Shown here one piece after another: positions 18,322 to 27,112 of a stretch of DNA of 64,000 nucleotides. The DNA lies in the NCBI GenBank assembly GCA_021793515.1, contig JAJYSP010000005.1, positions 1 through 64,000 on the forward strand, read 5' to 3'. The translations under genes were made by a program, and so were the position numbers. This DNA is from Actinomycetes bacterium (GTDB lineage Bacteria; Actinomycetota; Acidimicrobiia; Acidimicrobiales; RAAP-2). The notes under the pieces were generated by a model. It saw nothing but the letters and a program-made list of their open reading frames with translations. It made no database searches and was not told the DNA's origin. How positions within the stretch are numbered: position 1 is the first letter of the stretch; each line of letters starts with the position of its first letter.

Positions 18322-19883
18322 CGCTCGAGCACGATCTCGCCGTCGCCGACCAGGCGGCGATGGGTCACGATGACCCGTGTCGCGGTACTCGCGTCGATGG
18401 CGGCGCGAACGGCGACCTCGCTCGCCGCGTCGAGGTGGGACGTCGGCTCGTCGAGCACCAGGACCACGGGGAGAGCCACCAGGCACGCGGCGAGCGCCAC
18501 GCGGCGCCGTTCGCCGGCGGACAGCGTCGCCCCCTCGGTGAGCGGGTGCTCGAGCTCGATGTCGAGGTCGAGCGAGTCCAGGAGTTCACGGACCACCCGG
18601 TCCTCGACGGTGCGACCTTGGACGACCGCGTCACGCACCGTCGCACCGCGAAGTACCGGCTCCTGGGCGAGCCACCCGATCCGGTCGTGCCACGCGTCGC
18701 GGTCGAGGTCGGCCAGATCGACGCCGTTGACGAGGACCGCGCCCGAGACGGGATCGGCGAGTCCCGCGATGACCGCCGCGAGGGTCGACTTGCCCACGCC
18801 CGAGGGTCCGCGAACGGTGACGAGCGAGCCCGGCTCGATCACGGCGCTCACGGGTTCCACCCCCGCGGCGACGACGAGGTCGACCAGTTCGATGCGCGGC
18901 GCACGCGCTGGCGCCGGTCGGGTGCCACTGTCCCGTTCCCCCTCGAGCAACGCGAGCACCTCTGCCGCGGCGGCCACGCCGGTCGAGGACGCGTGGTACT
19001 GGGAGGCGGCGCGTCGCAGGGGCACGAAGACCTCGGGGGTAAGTAGTAGCACGACCAACGCGACGTCGAGCGAGACGGCGCCGTGGACCAGTCGCAGGCC
19101 GAGCACCAGGGCGACGAGCGCCGTCGCGAGTGAGCTCAGCAACTCGAGCGCGAAACTCGAGAGGAACGCGACGCGCAACGTCGCCATGGTCGAGGCCGTG
19201 AGCGACGCGCCGATCGCGTCGAGACCGGCCAGCGCCGCACCCGACCGGTTGACCGACTTGAGCACGATCATCCCACGAACGACGTCGCCGAAGTAGGCGG
19301 CCAGACGCTGCTGGTCGCGCCAGCGCTGCTCCATCGCATCCTTCGCGGCGAGTCCGAGCAGCCACATGAAGATCGGTAGCAACAGCGCCGAGACCGCGAC
19401 GATCACCCCGCTCAACCAGTCCCGAGCCGTGAGGTAGACGAGCAGCGTCAGTGGCGCGAGCGCGGCGAGCACCAACGAGGGCACCGACGCCACGAGGAAG
19501 GCTTCGACCTCGTCGACGCCGCGCGTGAGCAGCTGCACCGTCGCGTCGAGGTTCGTCGAGCGCCCCTGGTGCACGAGCTGGCGAAGCGCCCGTCGACGCA
19601 GGTCCCGTCGCACCGGCGCGGCGAGCGAGGCCCCGACGGGTTCGCTCGCGCCCACGGCCACGGCCCGTACCAGGGTCGCGCCGAGCAGCCAGAGGATCGG
19701 GCCGGTCACCGCATTCGCGCGATGCGCCACCAGCGTCGAGACCGCCCCCGCGATCGCGACCGCCTGGACGATGATGGCGATGGTCGCGAGCACACCCAAC
19801 ACGCTCGCCGCCACCAGCGAACGCGTGACCAGCGGTGAGGCCCGTCGGAGCCGCGCGAGCAGCGCCGCGGGTGACTCGCTCAC
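18318..19883 (-). CDS. cydD: Cytochrome bd assembly ABC exporter subunit CydD
   Basis: 521 aa. GTG at 19883 (VSESPAALLARLRRASPL) overlaps the cydB stop. Transmembrane half, then Walker A RGPSGVGKSTLAAVIAGL, Q-loop GWLAQEP, a shortened signature TLSAGERRRVALAACL and Walker B VLVLDEPTSHLD. Heterodimer partner of CydC. An upstream extension in the same frame overlaps cydB and is spurious. Confidence 0.9.
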   Translation of the reverse strand: MSESPAALLARLRRASPLVTRSLVAASVLGVLATIAIIVQAVAIAGAVSTLVAHRANAVTGPILWLLGATLVRAVAVGASEPVGASLAAPVRRDLRRRALRQLVHQGRSTNLDATVQLLTRGVDEVEAFLVASVPSLVLAALAPLTLLVYLTARDWLSGVIVAVSALLLPIFMWLLGLAAKDAMEQRWRDQQRLAAYFGDVVRGMIVLKSVNRSGAALAGLDAIGASLTASTMATLRVAFLSSFALELLSSLATALVALVLGLRLVHGAVSLDVALVVLLLTPEVFVPLRRAASQYHASSTGVAAAAEVLALLEGERDSGTRPAPARAPRIELVDLVVAAGVEPVSAVIEPGSLVTVRGPSGVGKSTLAAVIAGLADPVSGAVLVNGVDLADLDRDAWHDRIGWLAQEPVLRGATVRDAVVQGRTVEDRVVRELLDSLDLDIELEHPLTEGATLSAGERRRVALAACLVALPVVLVLDEPTSHLDAASEVAVRAAIDASTATRVIVTHRRLVGDGEIVLER

Positions 19884-20935
19884 ACCTCGCTCGAGCGGGC
19901 GTCGACCTGGTCGGGTCGACTGACCCGCTTCTTGAAGATCCAGTAGGTCCAGCTCTGGTAGACGAGGACGAAGGGGGTGAACACGAGGGCCACCCAGCTC
20001 ATCACCGTCAGCGTGTAGGGGTGCGACGCGCTCTGGGTGATCGAGAGGTCGTAGGCCGAGCGCACCGAGCTGACGAGCACGTTCGGGTAGAGGTTGAGCA
20101 GCAGCGTCGTGAAGAAGGCGAGCACGACGAAGGCGGTCGCGATGAAGGCCCAACCCTCCAGGCGGTCGTGCACGAGCCAGCCCACTGCGGCGAGTACCCC
20201 GACCCCAAGGATCGGCAGCAGCGGCGGCACGAGGCCAGTGCGGTGCCAGGCGTGCGCGCTCAGATACGTCCAGCCGAGGAATGCCGTCACGATGACCGTG
20301 GTCGTCGGCGCCAACCATCGGGCCAACTCGCGAGCACGCTCGCGCACCGCGCCCTCAGTCTTGAGTCCGAGGTAGGTCGCGCCGTGGAGGGTGAAGAGGC
20401 TGAGCGTGGCGAGCCCGCCGAGCAGCGCGTAGGGCTTGACCAAGTCGAAGAAGGTGCCCGTCCACGCGCCGCCGGCGGTGATCGGCACGCCGTGGACGAA
20501 GTCGGCGAAGGCGACTCCCCACAGCAGAGCGGGCAGCGCCGAACCCCAGAAGAGCGCCCGGTCCCACCACTGGCGCCACCGCTCGTCGTCGCGTCGATGA
20601 CGCAACTCGAAGGCCATGCCCCGGAAGATCAGGGCCGCGAGCACGACGAAGAGCGCCAGGTAGAAGCCACTGAAGACCGTGGCGTACCAGAGCGGGAAGG
20701 CGGCGAACGTCGCACCGCCGGCGGTGATCAGCCAGACCTCGTTGCCGTCCCAGACGGGGCCGATCGTGTTGACCACCACGCGACGGTCGACGTCGTCGTG
20801 ACTGACAAAGGGCATCAGCACCCCGACCCCGAAGTCGAATCCCTCGAGGAAGAAGTACCCGAGCCAGAGCACCCCGATCAGCGCGAACCAGAGCTTCTCG
20901 AGCCCGCTGGGCGAGGTGGCGAGCAGTGCGAGCAT
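19880..20935 (-). CDS. cydB: Cytochrome bd ubiquinol/menaquinol oxidase subunit II
   Basis: 351 aa membrane protein. LWFALIGVLWLGYFFLEGFDFGVGVLMPFV (residues 14-43), GPVWDGNEVWLITAGGATFAAFPLWYATVFSGFY and RGMAFELRHR are CydB hallmarks. ATG start chosen there; eight nt after the cydA stop. The C-terminal tail is basic. Together with CydA it reduces O2 with quinol and builds a proton gradient. Confidence 0.95.
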   Translation of the reverse strand: MLALLATSPSGLEKLWFALIGVLWLGYFFLEGFDFGVGVLMPFVSHDDVDRRVVVNTIGPVWDGNEVWLITAGGATFAAFPLWYATVFSGFYLALFVVLAALIFRGMAFELRHRRDDERWRQWWDRALFWGSALPALLWGVAFADFVHGVPITAGGAWTGTFFDLVKPYALLGGLATLSLFTLHGATYLGLKTEGAVRERARELARWLAPTTTVIVTAFLGWTYLSAHAWHRTGLVPPLLPILGVGVLAAVGWLVHDRLEGWAFIATAFVVLAFFTTLLLNLYPNVLVSSVRSAYDLSITQSASHPYTLTVMSWVALVFTPFVLVYQSWTYWIFKKRVSRPDQVDARSSEV

Positions 20936-20943
20936 GACGCCTC

Positions 20944-22335
20944 CTAGTAGATGAGCTCGGGTACCCGATCGTCGAGCGCGATCGGTTCGGACGGGACCTT
21001 GGCCAGACGGATCATCAGCCCGATCTCCACGACGGCGAGCAGGGTGTAGATTGCCGTGAAGCCGATGAGCGAGGTCGCCACGTAGCCCGGGGCGATGAGG
21101 CTGACGGCGTTGGAGGTCTTGAGCAGCCCGTAGACGACCCACGGCTGTCGACCGATCTCGGTGAAGATCCATCCCACCGAGTTGGCGAGGAACGGCGCGA
21201 GGATCATCCACGTCGCGAAGCGCAAGAACGACGTGGAGCGCTCGAGCCGACGTTTCCTCATCAGCCACAGTCCGATCGCGCCGAGTGCGAGCAAGAGCAC
21301 ACCGAGGCCGACCATGATACGGAAGGTCCAGTAGAGAACCCAGATCACGGGCACGTAGCTACCCGCACCGTACTTCTTGGTCGCCTGGGCCTGGAGTTGG
21401 TGGATGCCGTCGACCTTGCCGGACCAGGTGTTGGTCGCAAGCACACTCAAGATGTGCGGCACGCGGATCTGGAAGATCGGGTTGCCCGACAGGTCCCCGA
21501 TCGTGAGCAGCGAGAAGCTCGCGCCGTTGGTCGTGTCGTAGAGCGCTTCGGCGGCGGCCATCTTCATCGGCTGCTGGGTCTCCATCTGCTTGCCCTGGGA
21601 GTCGCCGAGGAAGATCGTCCCCACCGCCGAGACGAGCACCACCACGATGGCCACGCGTGCGGCCTTGGCGAAGGCGGCCACGTCGTGGCCCTGGCGCAGG
21701 TGCCACGCCGAGACCCCGAGTAGGAAGGTCGATCCGGTGAGGAACGCGGCGAAGAGCACGTGGCCATACTCGAGCACGAAGGTCGAGTTGGTCATCACGG
21801 CCCAGAAGTTGTTCATCACGGCCTGGTGAGTGGCCGGGTCGATGACGTAGCCCACCGGGTGCTGCATCCAGGCGTTGGCGGCGACGATGAAGGCGGCCGA
21901 CAGGATCGTGCCCACGCTCGCCAGCCAAATGGCGAGCAGGTGCACTCGGGGGCTCACCCGACCCCGACCGAAGATCCACACCCCGAGGAAGGTCGACTCC
22001 ATGAAGAAGGCGAGCAGACCCTCGATGGCGAGTGGCGCGCCGAAGATGTTGCCGACAAAGACCGAGTACCGCGACCAGTCCATGCCGAACTGGAACTCCT
22101 GGACGATACCGGTGACGACTCCGATGGCGAAGTTGACGAGGAAGAGCTTGCCGAAGAAGCGCGTGGCGCGCTCCCAGGACTCGTCACCGGTTCGATACGA
22201 GGCCGTCTGCAAGATCGCGACCAGCAGCCCGAGACCGATCGTCAGGGGGACGAACAGGAAGTGAAAGACCGTGGTGACGCCGAACTGCCACCGCGCGAGC
22301 GACAGTGTCGAAATACTTCCAAGCAATGCACTCAT
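20944..22335 (-). CDS. cydA: Cytochrome bd quinol oxidase subunit I
   Basis: 463 aa. ARWQFGVTTVFHFLFVPLTIGLG at residues 14-36 carries the heme b595 His. QEFQFGMDWSRYSVFVGNIFGAPLAIE, the WMQHPVG segment and GRQPWVVYGLLKT (quinol site) are all present. Length indicates the short Q-loop form usual in Gram-positive bacteria. Heads cydABDC, 73 nt downstream of the methyltransferase gene on the same strand, so it may belong to the same transcription unit as the sulfide genes. Confidence 0.95.
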   Translation of the reverse strand: MSALLGSISTLSLARWQFGVTTVFHFLFVPLTIGLGLLVAILQTASYRTGDESWERATRFFGKLFLVNFAIGVVTGIVQEFQFGMDWSRYSVFVGNIFGAPLAIEGLLAFFMESTFLGVWIFGRGRVSPRVHLLAIWLASVGTILSAAFIVAANAWMQHPVGYVIDPATHQAVMNNFWAVMTNSTFVLEYGHVLFAAFLTGSTFLLGVSAWHLRQGHDVAAFAKAARVAIVVVLVSAVGTIFLGDSQGKQMETQQPMKMAAAEALYDTTNGASFSLLTIGDLSGNPIFQIRVPHILSVLATNTWSGKVDGIHQLQAQATKKYGAGSYVPVIWVLYWTFRIMVGLGVLLLALGAIGLWLMRKRRLERSTSFLRFATWMILAPFLANSVGWIFTEIGRQPWVVYGLLKTSNAVSLIAPGYVATSLIGFTAIYTLLAVVEIGLMIRLAKVPSEPIALDDRVPELIY

Positions 22336-22408
22336 GTCCTCAACCTACCGACGGGTAATCAGGCGAAACGGAGGTCACCCAGGTACAAAGTCACAATTCG
22401 CGGCGACC

Positions 22409-23188
22409 CTAGGCGGCGGTGTGATCCCACCAGATCGTCGTCAACGACCGGGTCGGCGACGGTGGGTGGGACTCGAGGAACGAACGGACTTCCAACTCGC
22501 GTGACGCGGGCAGACAGAGCCGGATCCGGGTGAAGTGCGCGGCCTGGTCGAGGTCGGTCTCGGTACGAAGGGACCCCTCGAAGGTCTCGGACTTCGCGTC
22601 GATGCCCATCTGGCCCAGTACGGCGAGCAGGTCATCGGGTGTGGGGCCCGACGGCCGTTCCAACGCCCAGAACGCTCGCCAGGCCGAACTGAGACTAGCT
22701 AAAGGATGTTGGTTCGGCATCTCGAGCACGACCCGCGCTCGAGCGTGGTCGTCGAGCGCGGCAAGGAAGGGCACGACGTCAGCGACGTTGTAGACGACGT
22801 GGTGCGCGGTGACCACGTCGGCGATCGCGGTGCGTGCCGCCACGGCCGGCCAGAATCCCTCGATCGTCTCGACCGAGACGCCGCGAGCTTGGGCGTTGGC
22901 CCGAAACATCGTGAGCATCTCGACCTGGTGGTCGACACCGATCACGTGGGACGCCGGCGGCGTCAGTGCGAAGGCGGCGATGCCACCACCACACCCGACG
23001 TCGAGCACCGTGCCACCGGCCGGTACCGCCTCGCGGGCCCGATCGTGTGACGGCGACGACTCGATTGTCGTGGGCACGTCGAAGAGCACTGGTGGATGGA
23101 TCCACGGGCTCTCCGGCGCCGAGGACAGGATCGCCTCGGGAATGGCCCACGCTTCGAGCGCCGCGCGCCACCGATCGGCCGCGTTCAC
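22409..23188 (-). CDS. Class I SAM-dependent methyltransferase, substrate unknown
   Basis: 259 aa. Motif I GTVLDVGCGGGIAAF (about residues 59-73), VIGVDHQVEML (motif II) and ADVVTAHHVVYNVADVVPFLAAL (post-motif). GTG start is 3 nt after the stop of the 56-aa Cys-rich gene and has little Shine-Dalgarno sequence, suggesting coupling. It lies between sulfide-oxidation genes and cydA. Methylation of a sulfur compound or quinone would fit that setting, but nothing in the sequence fixes the substrate. Confidence 0.8.
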   Translation of the reverse strand: MNAADRWRAALEAWAIPEAILSSAPESPWIHPPVLFDVPTTIESSPSHDRAREAVPAGGTVLDVGCGGGIAAFALTPPASHVIGVDHQVEMLTMFRANAQARGVSVETIEGFWPAVAARTAIADVVTAHHVVYNVADVVPFLAALDDHARARVVLEMPNQHPLASLSSAWRAFWALERPSGPTPDDLLAVLGQMGIDAKSETFEGSLRTETDLDQAAHFTRIRLCLPASRELEVRSFLESHPPSPTRSLTTIWWDHTAA

Positions 23189-23191
23189 GGT

Positions 23192-23362
23192 CTAGCGACC
23201 GCGCAAGCGCGAGAAGAAGCCGCCACTCGAGGCGCCCGACGCGCCCGAGCCGCACTGGCACCGGTCGCTCTTGGGCACGCCCGCGAGGGCCTGCTCGATG
23301 TGGTTACCGCATCCGCTCCAGGTGGGCTTGTTGCACGTACGACACGTAACTCGACTGCACAT
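23192..23362 (-). CDS. Small Cys-rich zinc-ribbon-like protein
   Basis: 56 aa. Seven cysteines in the first 38 residues: C2, C7-x2-C10 (CRTC), C18 (SGCGNH), then C35-x-C37 (RCQC). The pattern CRTC-x7-C-G-x-H is shared, as I recall, by short actinobacterial proteins of unknown function. A Gly/Ser-rich tail ends in FFSRLRGR. ATG is preceded by AAAGGA. It sits 78 nt after the CoA-disulfide reductase stop and directly before the methyltransferase gene. Metal binding is an inference. Confidence 0.7.
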   Translation of the reverse strand: MCSRVTCRTCNKPTWSGCGNHIEQALAGVPKSDRCQCGSGASGASSGGFFSRLRGR

Positions 23363-23440
23363 TGGGGGTGTTTCCTTTCATTCTCTTTTTGGTTTTGGTT
23401 TTGGTGTTGGCTTTGGTGATTCGATTGCTTCGACTTGCCG
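23363..23440 (-). other. A-rich, low-complexity leader of the Cys-rich small gene
   Basis: On the minus strand the 78-nt spacer contains repeated CCAAAA units (plus strand 23386-23418, TTTTGG repeats), followed by AAAGGAAACACC before the ATG. It stands out strongly from the surrounding high-GC DNA. It could be an unstructured ribosome-loading leader; no terminator-like hairpin is visible in it. Confidence 0.5.
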
Positions 23441-25072
23441 TTAGGCGACGAGCGCCGCGGGTGACTTGTGCCAGGTCTGGTAGCCGCCACTCAGGTTCTT
23501 CGCGTTAAAGCCGAAGTCGCGCAGCAGTCGCGTGGCGACGTGACCGCGCTGACCGACCTGACAGATCACGACGACGTCCTTCTCGCCCAGCTCGTCGAGG
23601 CGCTCGCGCAACTCGTCGACCGGGACGTTGATGGCCCCGGGCAGCGAGCCGCGAGCGAACTCACCGGCCGTTCGCACGTCCACGAGCAGGTAGCCCTGCT
23701 CGGCGTGGCCCTCGACCTCGTGCCAGTGGACCGATTCGACGAGGCCCGTGAGCAAGTTCTCGGCGATGTAGCCCAACATGTTGACGGGATCCTTCGCGGA
23801 ACTGAAGGGCGGCGCGTAGGCGAGCTCGAGGTCCGCGAGTTCGGGGGCCGTCAGGCCGCCGCGCATCGCCGTGGCGATCACGTCGATGCGCTTGTCCACG
23901 CCTTCGGTCCCCACACCCTGAGCACCCAGGATGACCCCGGACTCGGGGTCGACCAGGAGTTTGAGCGCCATCTTGGCCGCACCGGGGTAGTACCCGGCGT
24001 GGCTCGCGGGGTGGGTGTGGATCGCGAGGTGGGGACGGGACTTCGCGACGAGGCGCTTCTCGTTCCAGCCCGTCGTCGCGATCGTGAGGTCAAAGACCTT
24101 CACGATGGCGGTGCCGATGGTGGTCACGGGACGCACGCGACGACCGGCGATGTGGTCGGCCACGACGCGGCCCTGTCGGTTGGCGATGTTGGCGAGGGGC
24201 ACGAGCGACGCCTCACCGTCGAGTGCGTCGGTCTTCTCGGCCGCGTCGCCGATCGCGTAGATCGCGAGGTCGCTCGTGCGATTGAACTCGTCGACCGCGA
24301 TGCCTCCGAGCTCGCCGATGGCCAGACCTGCTTCGCGCGCGAGGGCGACGTCGGGACGCACCCCGATCGCGACCACCACGAGGTCGGCGTCGAGTACGGC
24401 GCCCGATGCGAGTTGGACCGTCCGCTCGGTGATGGTGGCGACGGCGTCGTTGAGGTGCAGTCCCACGCCGTGGCGCCGCAGCTCGTCCGCGACGAGCTGG
24501 GCCATCTCGGGGTCGAGCGGGGCGAGGACCTGCGACGTCGCCTCGACCACCGTGGTCGGAATCGACCGGTGCGTGAGGTTCTCGGCGATCTCGACGCCGA
24601 TGAAGCCGCCACCGATGACGACGGCCCGTCCGGACAGTCCCTCGACGGCCTCGGACATGCGTTCAACGTCTTCGACCGTGCGCAGCGCCAGGGCACGCTC
24701 GATGCCCGGGATCGGGGGCACGACGGGCGTCGCGCCGGGGCTCAGCACCAGGTAGTCGTAGTCGAGCTCGTAGGTGGCGCCACTCGCTAGGTCCTTCACG
24801 TGCACCACCCGCGCGGCGCGGTCGATGGCGGTGACCTCACTGGCGACGCGCACGTCGATCCGGAACCGGTCGTTCAACGACCCCGGGGTCTGCAACAGCA
24901 GGTCCTCGTGGTCCTCGATGACCCCACCGACGTAGTAGGGCAGGCCGCAGTTGGCGTACGACACGTACCCACTGCGCTCTAAGACGACGATCTCGGCCTC
25001 GCTGTCGAGGCGCCGGAGCCTCGCCGCCGCGGACATCCCGCCGGCCACTCCCCCGATGACGACAACTCGCAT
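23441..25072 (-). CDS. CoA-disulfide reductase (FAD) fused to a rhodanese domain
   Basis: 543 aa. FAD motif VVIGGVAGGMSAAARLRR at the N-terminus and redox Cys42 in SYANCGLPYYVGG, the single-Cys signature of CoADR/persulfide reductases. A second Rossmann motif VVIGGGFIGVEIAENL, an FAD-binding TSDLAIYAIGDAAE block and the dimerisation domain follow. Residues about 455-543 are a rhodanese domain with Cys504 in CQVGQRGH. Such CoADR-Rhd proteins reduce CoA-persulfide/polysulfide with NAD(P)H. ATG at 25072 chosen at the FAD motif; 8 nt after the regulator stop. Confidence 0.9.
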   Translation of the reverse strand: MRVVVIGGVAGGMSAAARLRRLDSEAEIVVLERSGYVSYANCGLPYYVGGVIEDHEDLLLQTPGSLNDRFRIDVRVASEVTAIDRAARVVHVKDLASGATYELDYDYLVLSPGATPVVPPIPGIERALALRTVEDVERMSEAVEGLSGRAVVIGGGFIGVEIAENLTHRSIPTTVVEATSQVLAPLDPEMAQLVADELRRHGVGLHLNDAVATITERTVQLASGAVLDADLVVVAIGVRPDVALAREAGLAIGELGGIAVDEFNRTSDLAIYAIGDAAEKTDALDGEASLVPLANIANRQGRVVADHIAGRRVRPVTTIGTAIVKVFDLTIATTGWNEKRLVAKSRPHLAIHTHPASHAGYYPGAAKMALKLLVDPESGVILGAQGVGTEGVDKRIDVIATAMRGGLTAPELADLELAYAPPFSSAKDPVNMLGYIAENLLTGLVESVHWHEVEGHAEQGYLLVDVRTAGEFARGSLPGAINVPVDELRERLDELGEKDVVVICQVGQRGHVATRLLRDFGFNAKNLSGGYQTWHKSPAALVA

Positions 25073-25080
25073 GTTTCTCC

Positions 25081-25392
25081 TTAGGCCAGGCTCAAGAAGA
25101 GCTTTTGTAGTTTGGTGGTGACGTCCTCGGAGTTGATCTCGGGATCGATGATGCACTCCTTCAGACTCGACGAGATAAGGGTGAACGCGGCGGTGTTGAT
25201 GGCCTTGTTCACGGCGGCCATCTGCGTGATCACGTCCTCACAGGACCGGCCCTCTTCCAACATGCGCACCACGGCGCCCATCTGGCCGTGGGCTCGTTTG
25301 AGCCGGGTGACGATGGCGTGGAGTTGGGCTTGGTCGTGCAGGACGTGTGAGTCGGCGCTCGTGGCGCCGGCGTGTGTGACGGCTTTAGGCAT
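25081..25392 (-). CDS. CsoR/RcnR-family regulator, CstR-like (persulfide-sensor type)
   Basis: 103 aa all-helical DUF156 protein. Cys51 (GRSCEDV) and Cys80 (SLKECI) keep the 29-residue spacing of the CsoR copper ligands. The His normally four residues before the second Cys is Ser (position 76). Loss of that His with both Cys retained is the CstR arrangement, which senses persulfides by Cys-Cys crosslinking. The neighbours (SQR, CoADR-rhodanese) fit. It probably represses the operon through the palindromes at 27080-27099 and 27113-27135. Confidence 0.82.
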   Translation of the reverse strand: MPKAVTHAGATSADSHVLHDQAQLHAIVTRLKRAHGQMGAVVRMLEEGRSCEDVITQMAAVNKAINTAAFTLISSSLKECIIDPEINSEDVTTKLQKLFLSLA

Positions 25393-25538
25393 CAGTGGTC
25401 TCCTTTGAAGATCATCGTGACGAAGCGCACGTTGAGCGCGACGAATCGCCACAGTTGGAACAGCACGTGGTTGCGCCGGCGCAGCGTCTGGGCCGTCGGC
25501 AGCGGTGAGTTCTTGATATCGGCAATGGCGTTGTCCAT
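25392..25538 (-). CDS. 48-aa conserved-looking small protein between sqr and the CstR-like gene
   Basis: ATG at 25538 preceded by GAAGGAGAACCACC, an excellent ribosome-binding site; TGA overlaps the regulator ATG (TGATG). N-terminus is polar (MDNAIADIKNSPLPTAQTLRRRN), then an amphipathic or weakly membrane-seeking helix (HVLFQLWRFVALNVRFVTMIF) and a short basic tail. No Cys. Position and coupling argue that it is real and part of sulfide metabolism, perhaps anchoring SQR to the membrane; this is inference. Confidence 0.72.
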   Translation of the reverse strand: MDNAIADIKNSPLPTAQTLRRRNHVLFQLWRFVALNVRFVTMIFKGDH

Positions 25539-25565
25539 GGTGGTTCTCCTTCGTTCGTTCGTCGG

Positions 25566-27023
25566 CTATTCGGGGATCATGTACCAGAAGGGGCGGGCCT
25601 TGGCCTTGTAGAGGAAGAGCACGTGGAGCATGTACTTGATCCAGTGGCCCGCGAGACCGATCTCGCCGAAGGTGTCCTTGGTGCTGCGCCCCGTGGCCGG
25701 GAAGCGTTCGTAGTCCGGCACGACCGGGTACATCGTCATCGAGGCGGCGGTGCCGCGACGAAGTCCCATGCCCGAGGACGCCACGCAGGCCGCACCCATG
25801 TCGGCCATGGACGCCTCACGTGAGCGCGAGGTCGGGCCGTTCGTGATCCGGTCGACGATGGTGAGCGCGGCCGTCTTGCCCATGACCCCCGACGGCATTC
25901 CGGTGCGCGGCGGCGAGGGTGTGATGACCGTCCCGTTCGTGCTCGAACGGGGCTGGGAGATCTGGTGGGGCGGGGCGAAGGCGATGCCCACGGCGAAGAT
26001 GTTGGCGAACCGGCTCGACTCGTAGGTGCGCGGCCAGTCGGCGGCGCTCCACTCGCCGTAGGGCTTCGCGGTGTAGTTGGCGTCCACCTTCATGAACCCG
26101 CTCGCCAGGAACACCTCGCTCGTGATGTCCTCGCCGGCGCGGTCAAAGGCCTTTAGGTCGACACCCCGGAACGGCGGCAGCAGCATCGCGAAGTCGAAGG
26201 GCAGCTCGTTCTTGGACCCGTCGAGCTGCTCATAGTGGATGACGCCGGGCTCGATCCGCTCGACGTGGGCCTGGACGACGGCCTTGACGTCACGCTCGCG
26301 GAACAGTGACTCGGTCCAGAGCTTGCTCGTGGTCTCGAAGCCGTTCTGGGTGAACACCATCCCACCGACCCCGAAGTCGCCCAGTTCGTACTCGTTGGTC
26401 ACGTAGGTGACGTCGGCCATGTCGCGCACGCCCGCCATGCGGATCTCGTGCTCGACGTTGAACGTGTACTCGAAGGCCGCGCCCTCACAGGTGCAGGTCC
26501 CGTGTCCGACACCGACGACGATGCGTTGGCGCTGACCCTGGCGCATCTTGGCGATCGCGTCGGTCAACGCCGCCGCGGCCTGCACCGCGTGGCCCGGTGT
26601 GCACACCGAGACCGTGTTGCCGTCGGGGCCGAGACCCGGCGTCGCGGCGAAGTTCAACTTCGGCCCGGTCGCGTTGATGAGGTAGTCGTAGGTGATCGTG
26701 TCGACCTGGTCGAGCCGCGCGGGGTCGGTGTAGCGAACCGTGACGAAGGGCTGGTCGATCTCGGCGGACCCTTCGGGGTGCAGTTCGGTGGCCAGTGCCT
26801 GGTGGAACGTGATGCCCTTACGCTTGTAGATCGGCGCCAACGGGAAGGTCACGTCCTCGGTGGTCATCTTGCCCACCCCGACCCAGATGTTGGACGGGAT
26901 CCAGTTCCACTTGGAGTTCGGCGTCACCATCACGACCTCGTGGGCGCGTCCCAGCCGTCGTCGAAGATGCAACGCTGCGGTGTGCCCCGAGATACCGGCC
27001 CCCAAAATCACGACTCGTGCCAT
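25566..27023 (-). CDS. sqr: Sulfide:quinone oxidoreductase family flavoprotein
   Basis: 485 aa. FAD motif VVILGAGISGHTAALHLRRRLG at the N-terminus, then SKWNWIPSNIWVGVGKM. Cysteines at VSVCTPGHA and GHGTCTCEGAAFEY are candidates for the redox/sulfur-bridging pair, and a C-terminal amphipathic helix (HWIKYMLHVLFLYKAKARPFWYMI) would dip into the membrane. It oxidises sulfide to persulfide/polysulfur and reduces quinone, which cytochrome bd downstream can reoxidise. ATG preceded by GAAGGGGTGAAGTG. First gene of the run. Confidence 0.85.
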   Translation of the reverse strand: MARVVILGAGISGHTAALHLRRRLGRAHEVVMVTPNSKWNWIPSNIWVGVGKMTTEDVTFPLAPIYKRKGITFHQALATELHPEGSAEIDQPFVTVRYTDPARLDQVDTITYDYLINATGPKLNFAATPGLGPDGNTVSVCTPGHAVQAAAALTDAIAKMRQGQRQRIVVGVGHGTCTCEGAAFEYTFNVEHEIRMAGVRDMADVTYVTNEYELGDFGVGGMVFTQNGFETTSKLWTESLFRERDVKAVVQAHVERIEPGVIHYEQLDGSKNELPFDFAMLLPPFRGVDLKAFDRAGEDITSEVFLASGFMKVDANYTAKPYGEWSAADWPRTYESSRFANIFAVGIAFAPPHQISQPRSSTNGTVITPSPPRTGMPSGVMGKTAALTIVDRITNGPTSRSREASMADMGAACVASSGMGLRRGTAASMTMYPVVPDYERFPATGRSTKDTFGEIGLAGHWIKYMLHVLFLYKAKARPFWYMIPE

Positions 27024-27054
27024 CACTTCACCCCTTCAACCGATATGGCGTCGC

Positions 27055-27070
27055 GCCTCGTCGACGAGGC
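27055..27070. repeat. 16-bp perfect palindrome in the sqr leader
   Basis: GCCTCGTCGACGAGGC, immediately downstream of the predicted sqr -10 and 31 nt before the ATG. It may form a stem at the 5' end of the mRNA or be another protein site. Its sequence differs from the two CstR-type sites. Confidence 0.45.
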
Positions 27071-27078
27071 ACTGAGCC

Positions 27079-27107
27079 AGTATACCCCCTAGGGTATACG
27101 CGCGCAA
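27079..27107 (-). promoter_or_regulatory. Predicted sqr promoter overlapped by operator 1
   Basis: On the minus strand TTGCGC (27107-27102), 17 nt, TATACT (27084-27079). Operator 1 is the inverted repeat GTATACCC-CCTA-GGGTATAC at 27080-27099, with the C/G run flanked by A/T that CsoR/CstR-family repressors recognise. It covers the -10 and spacer, so binding would block RNA polymerase. Confidence 0.68.
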
Positions 27108-27112
27108 GCACG

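Noticed and set aside
23385-23420. T-rich tract as a rho-independent terminator
   Set aside because: No adjacent GC-rich hairpin; the repeats read as an A-rich leader of the following minus-strand gene.
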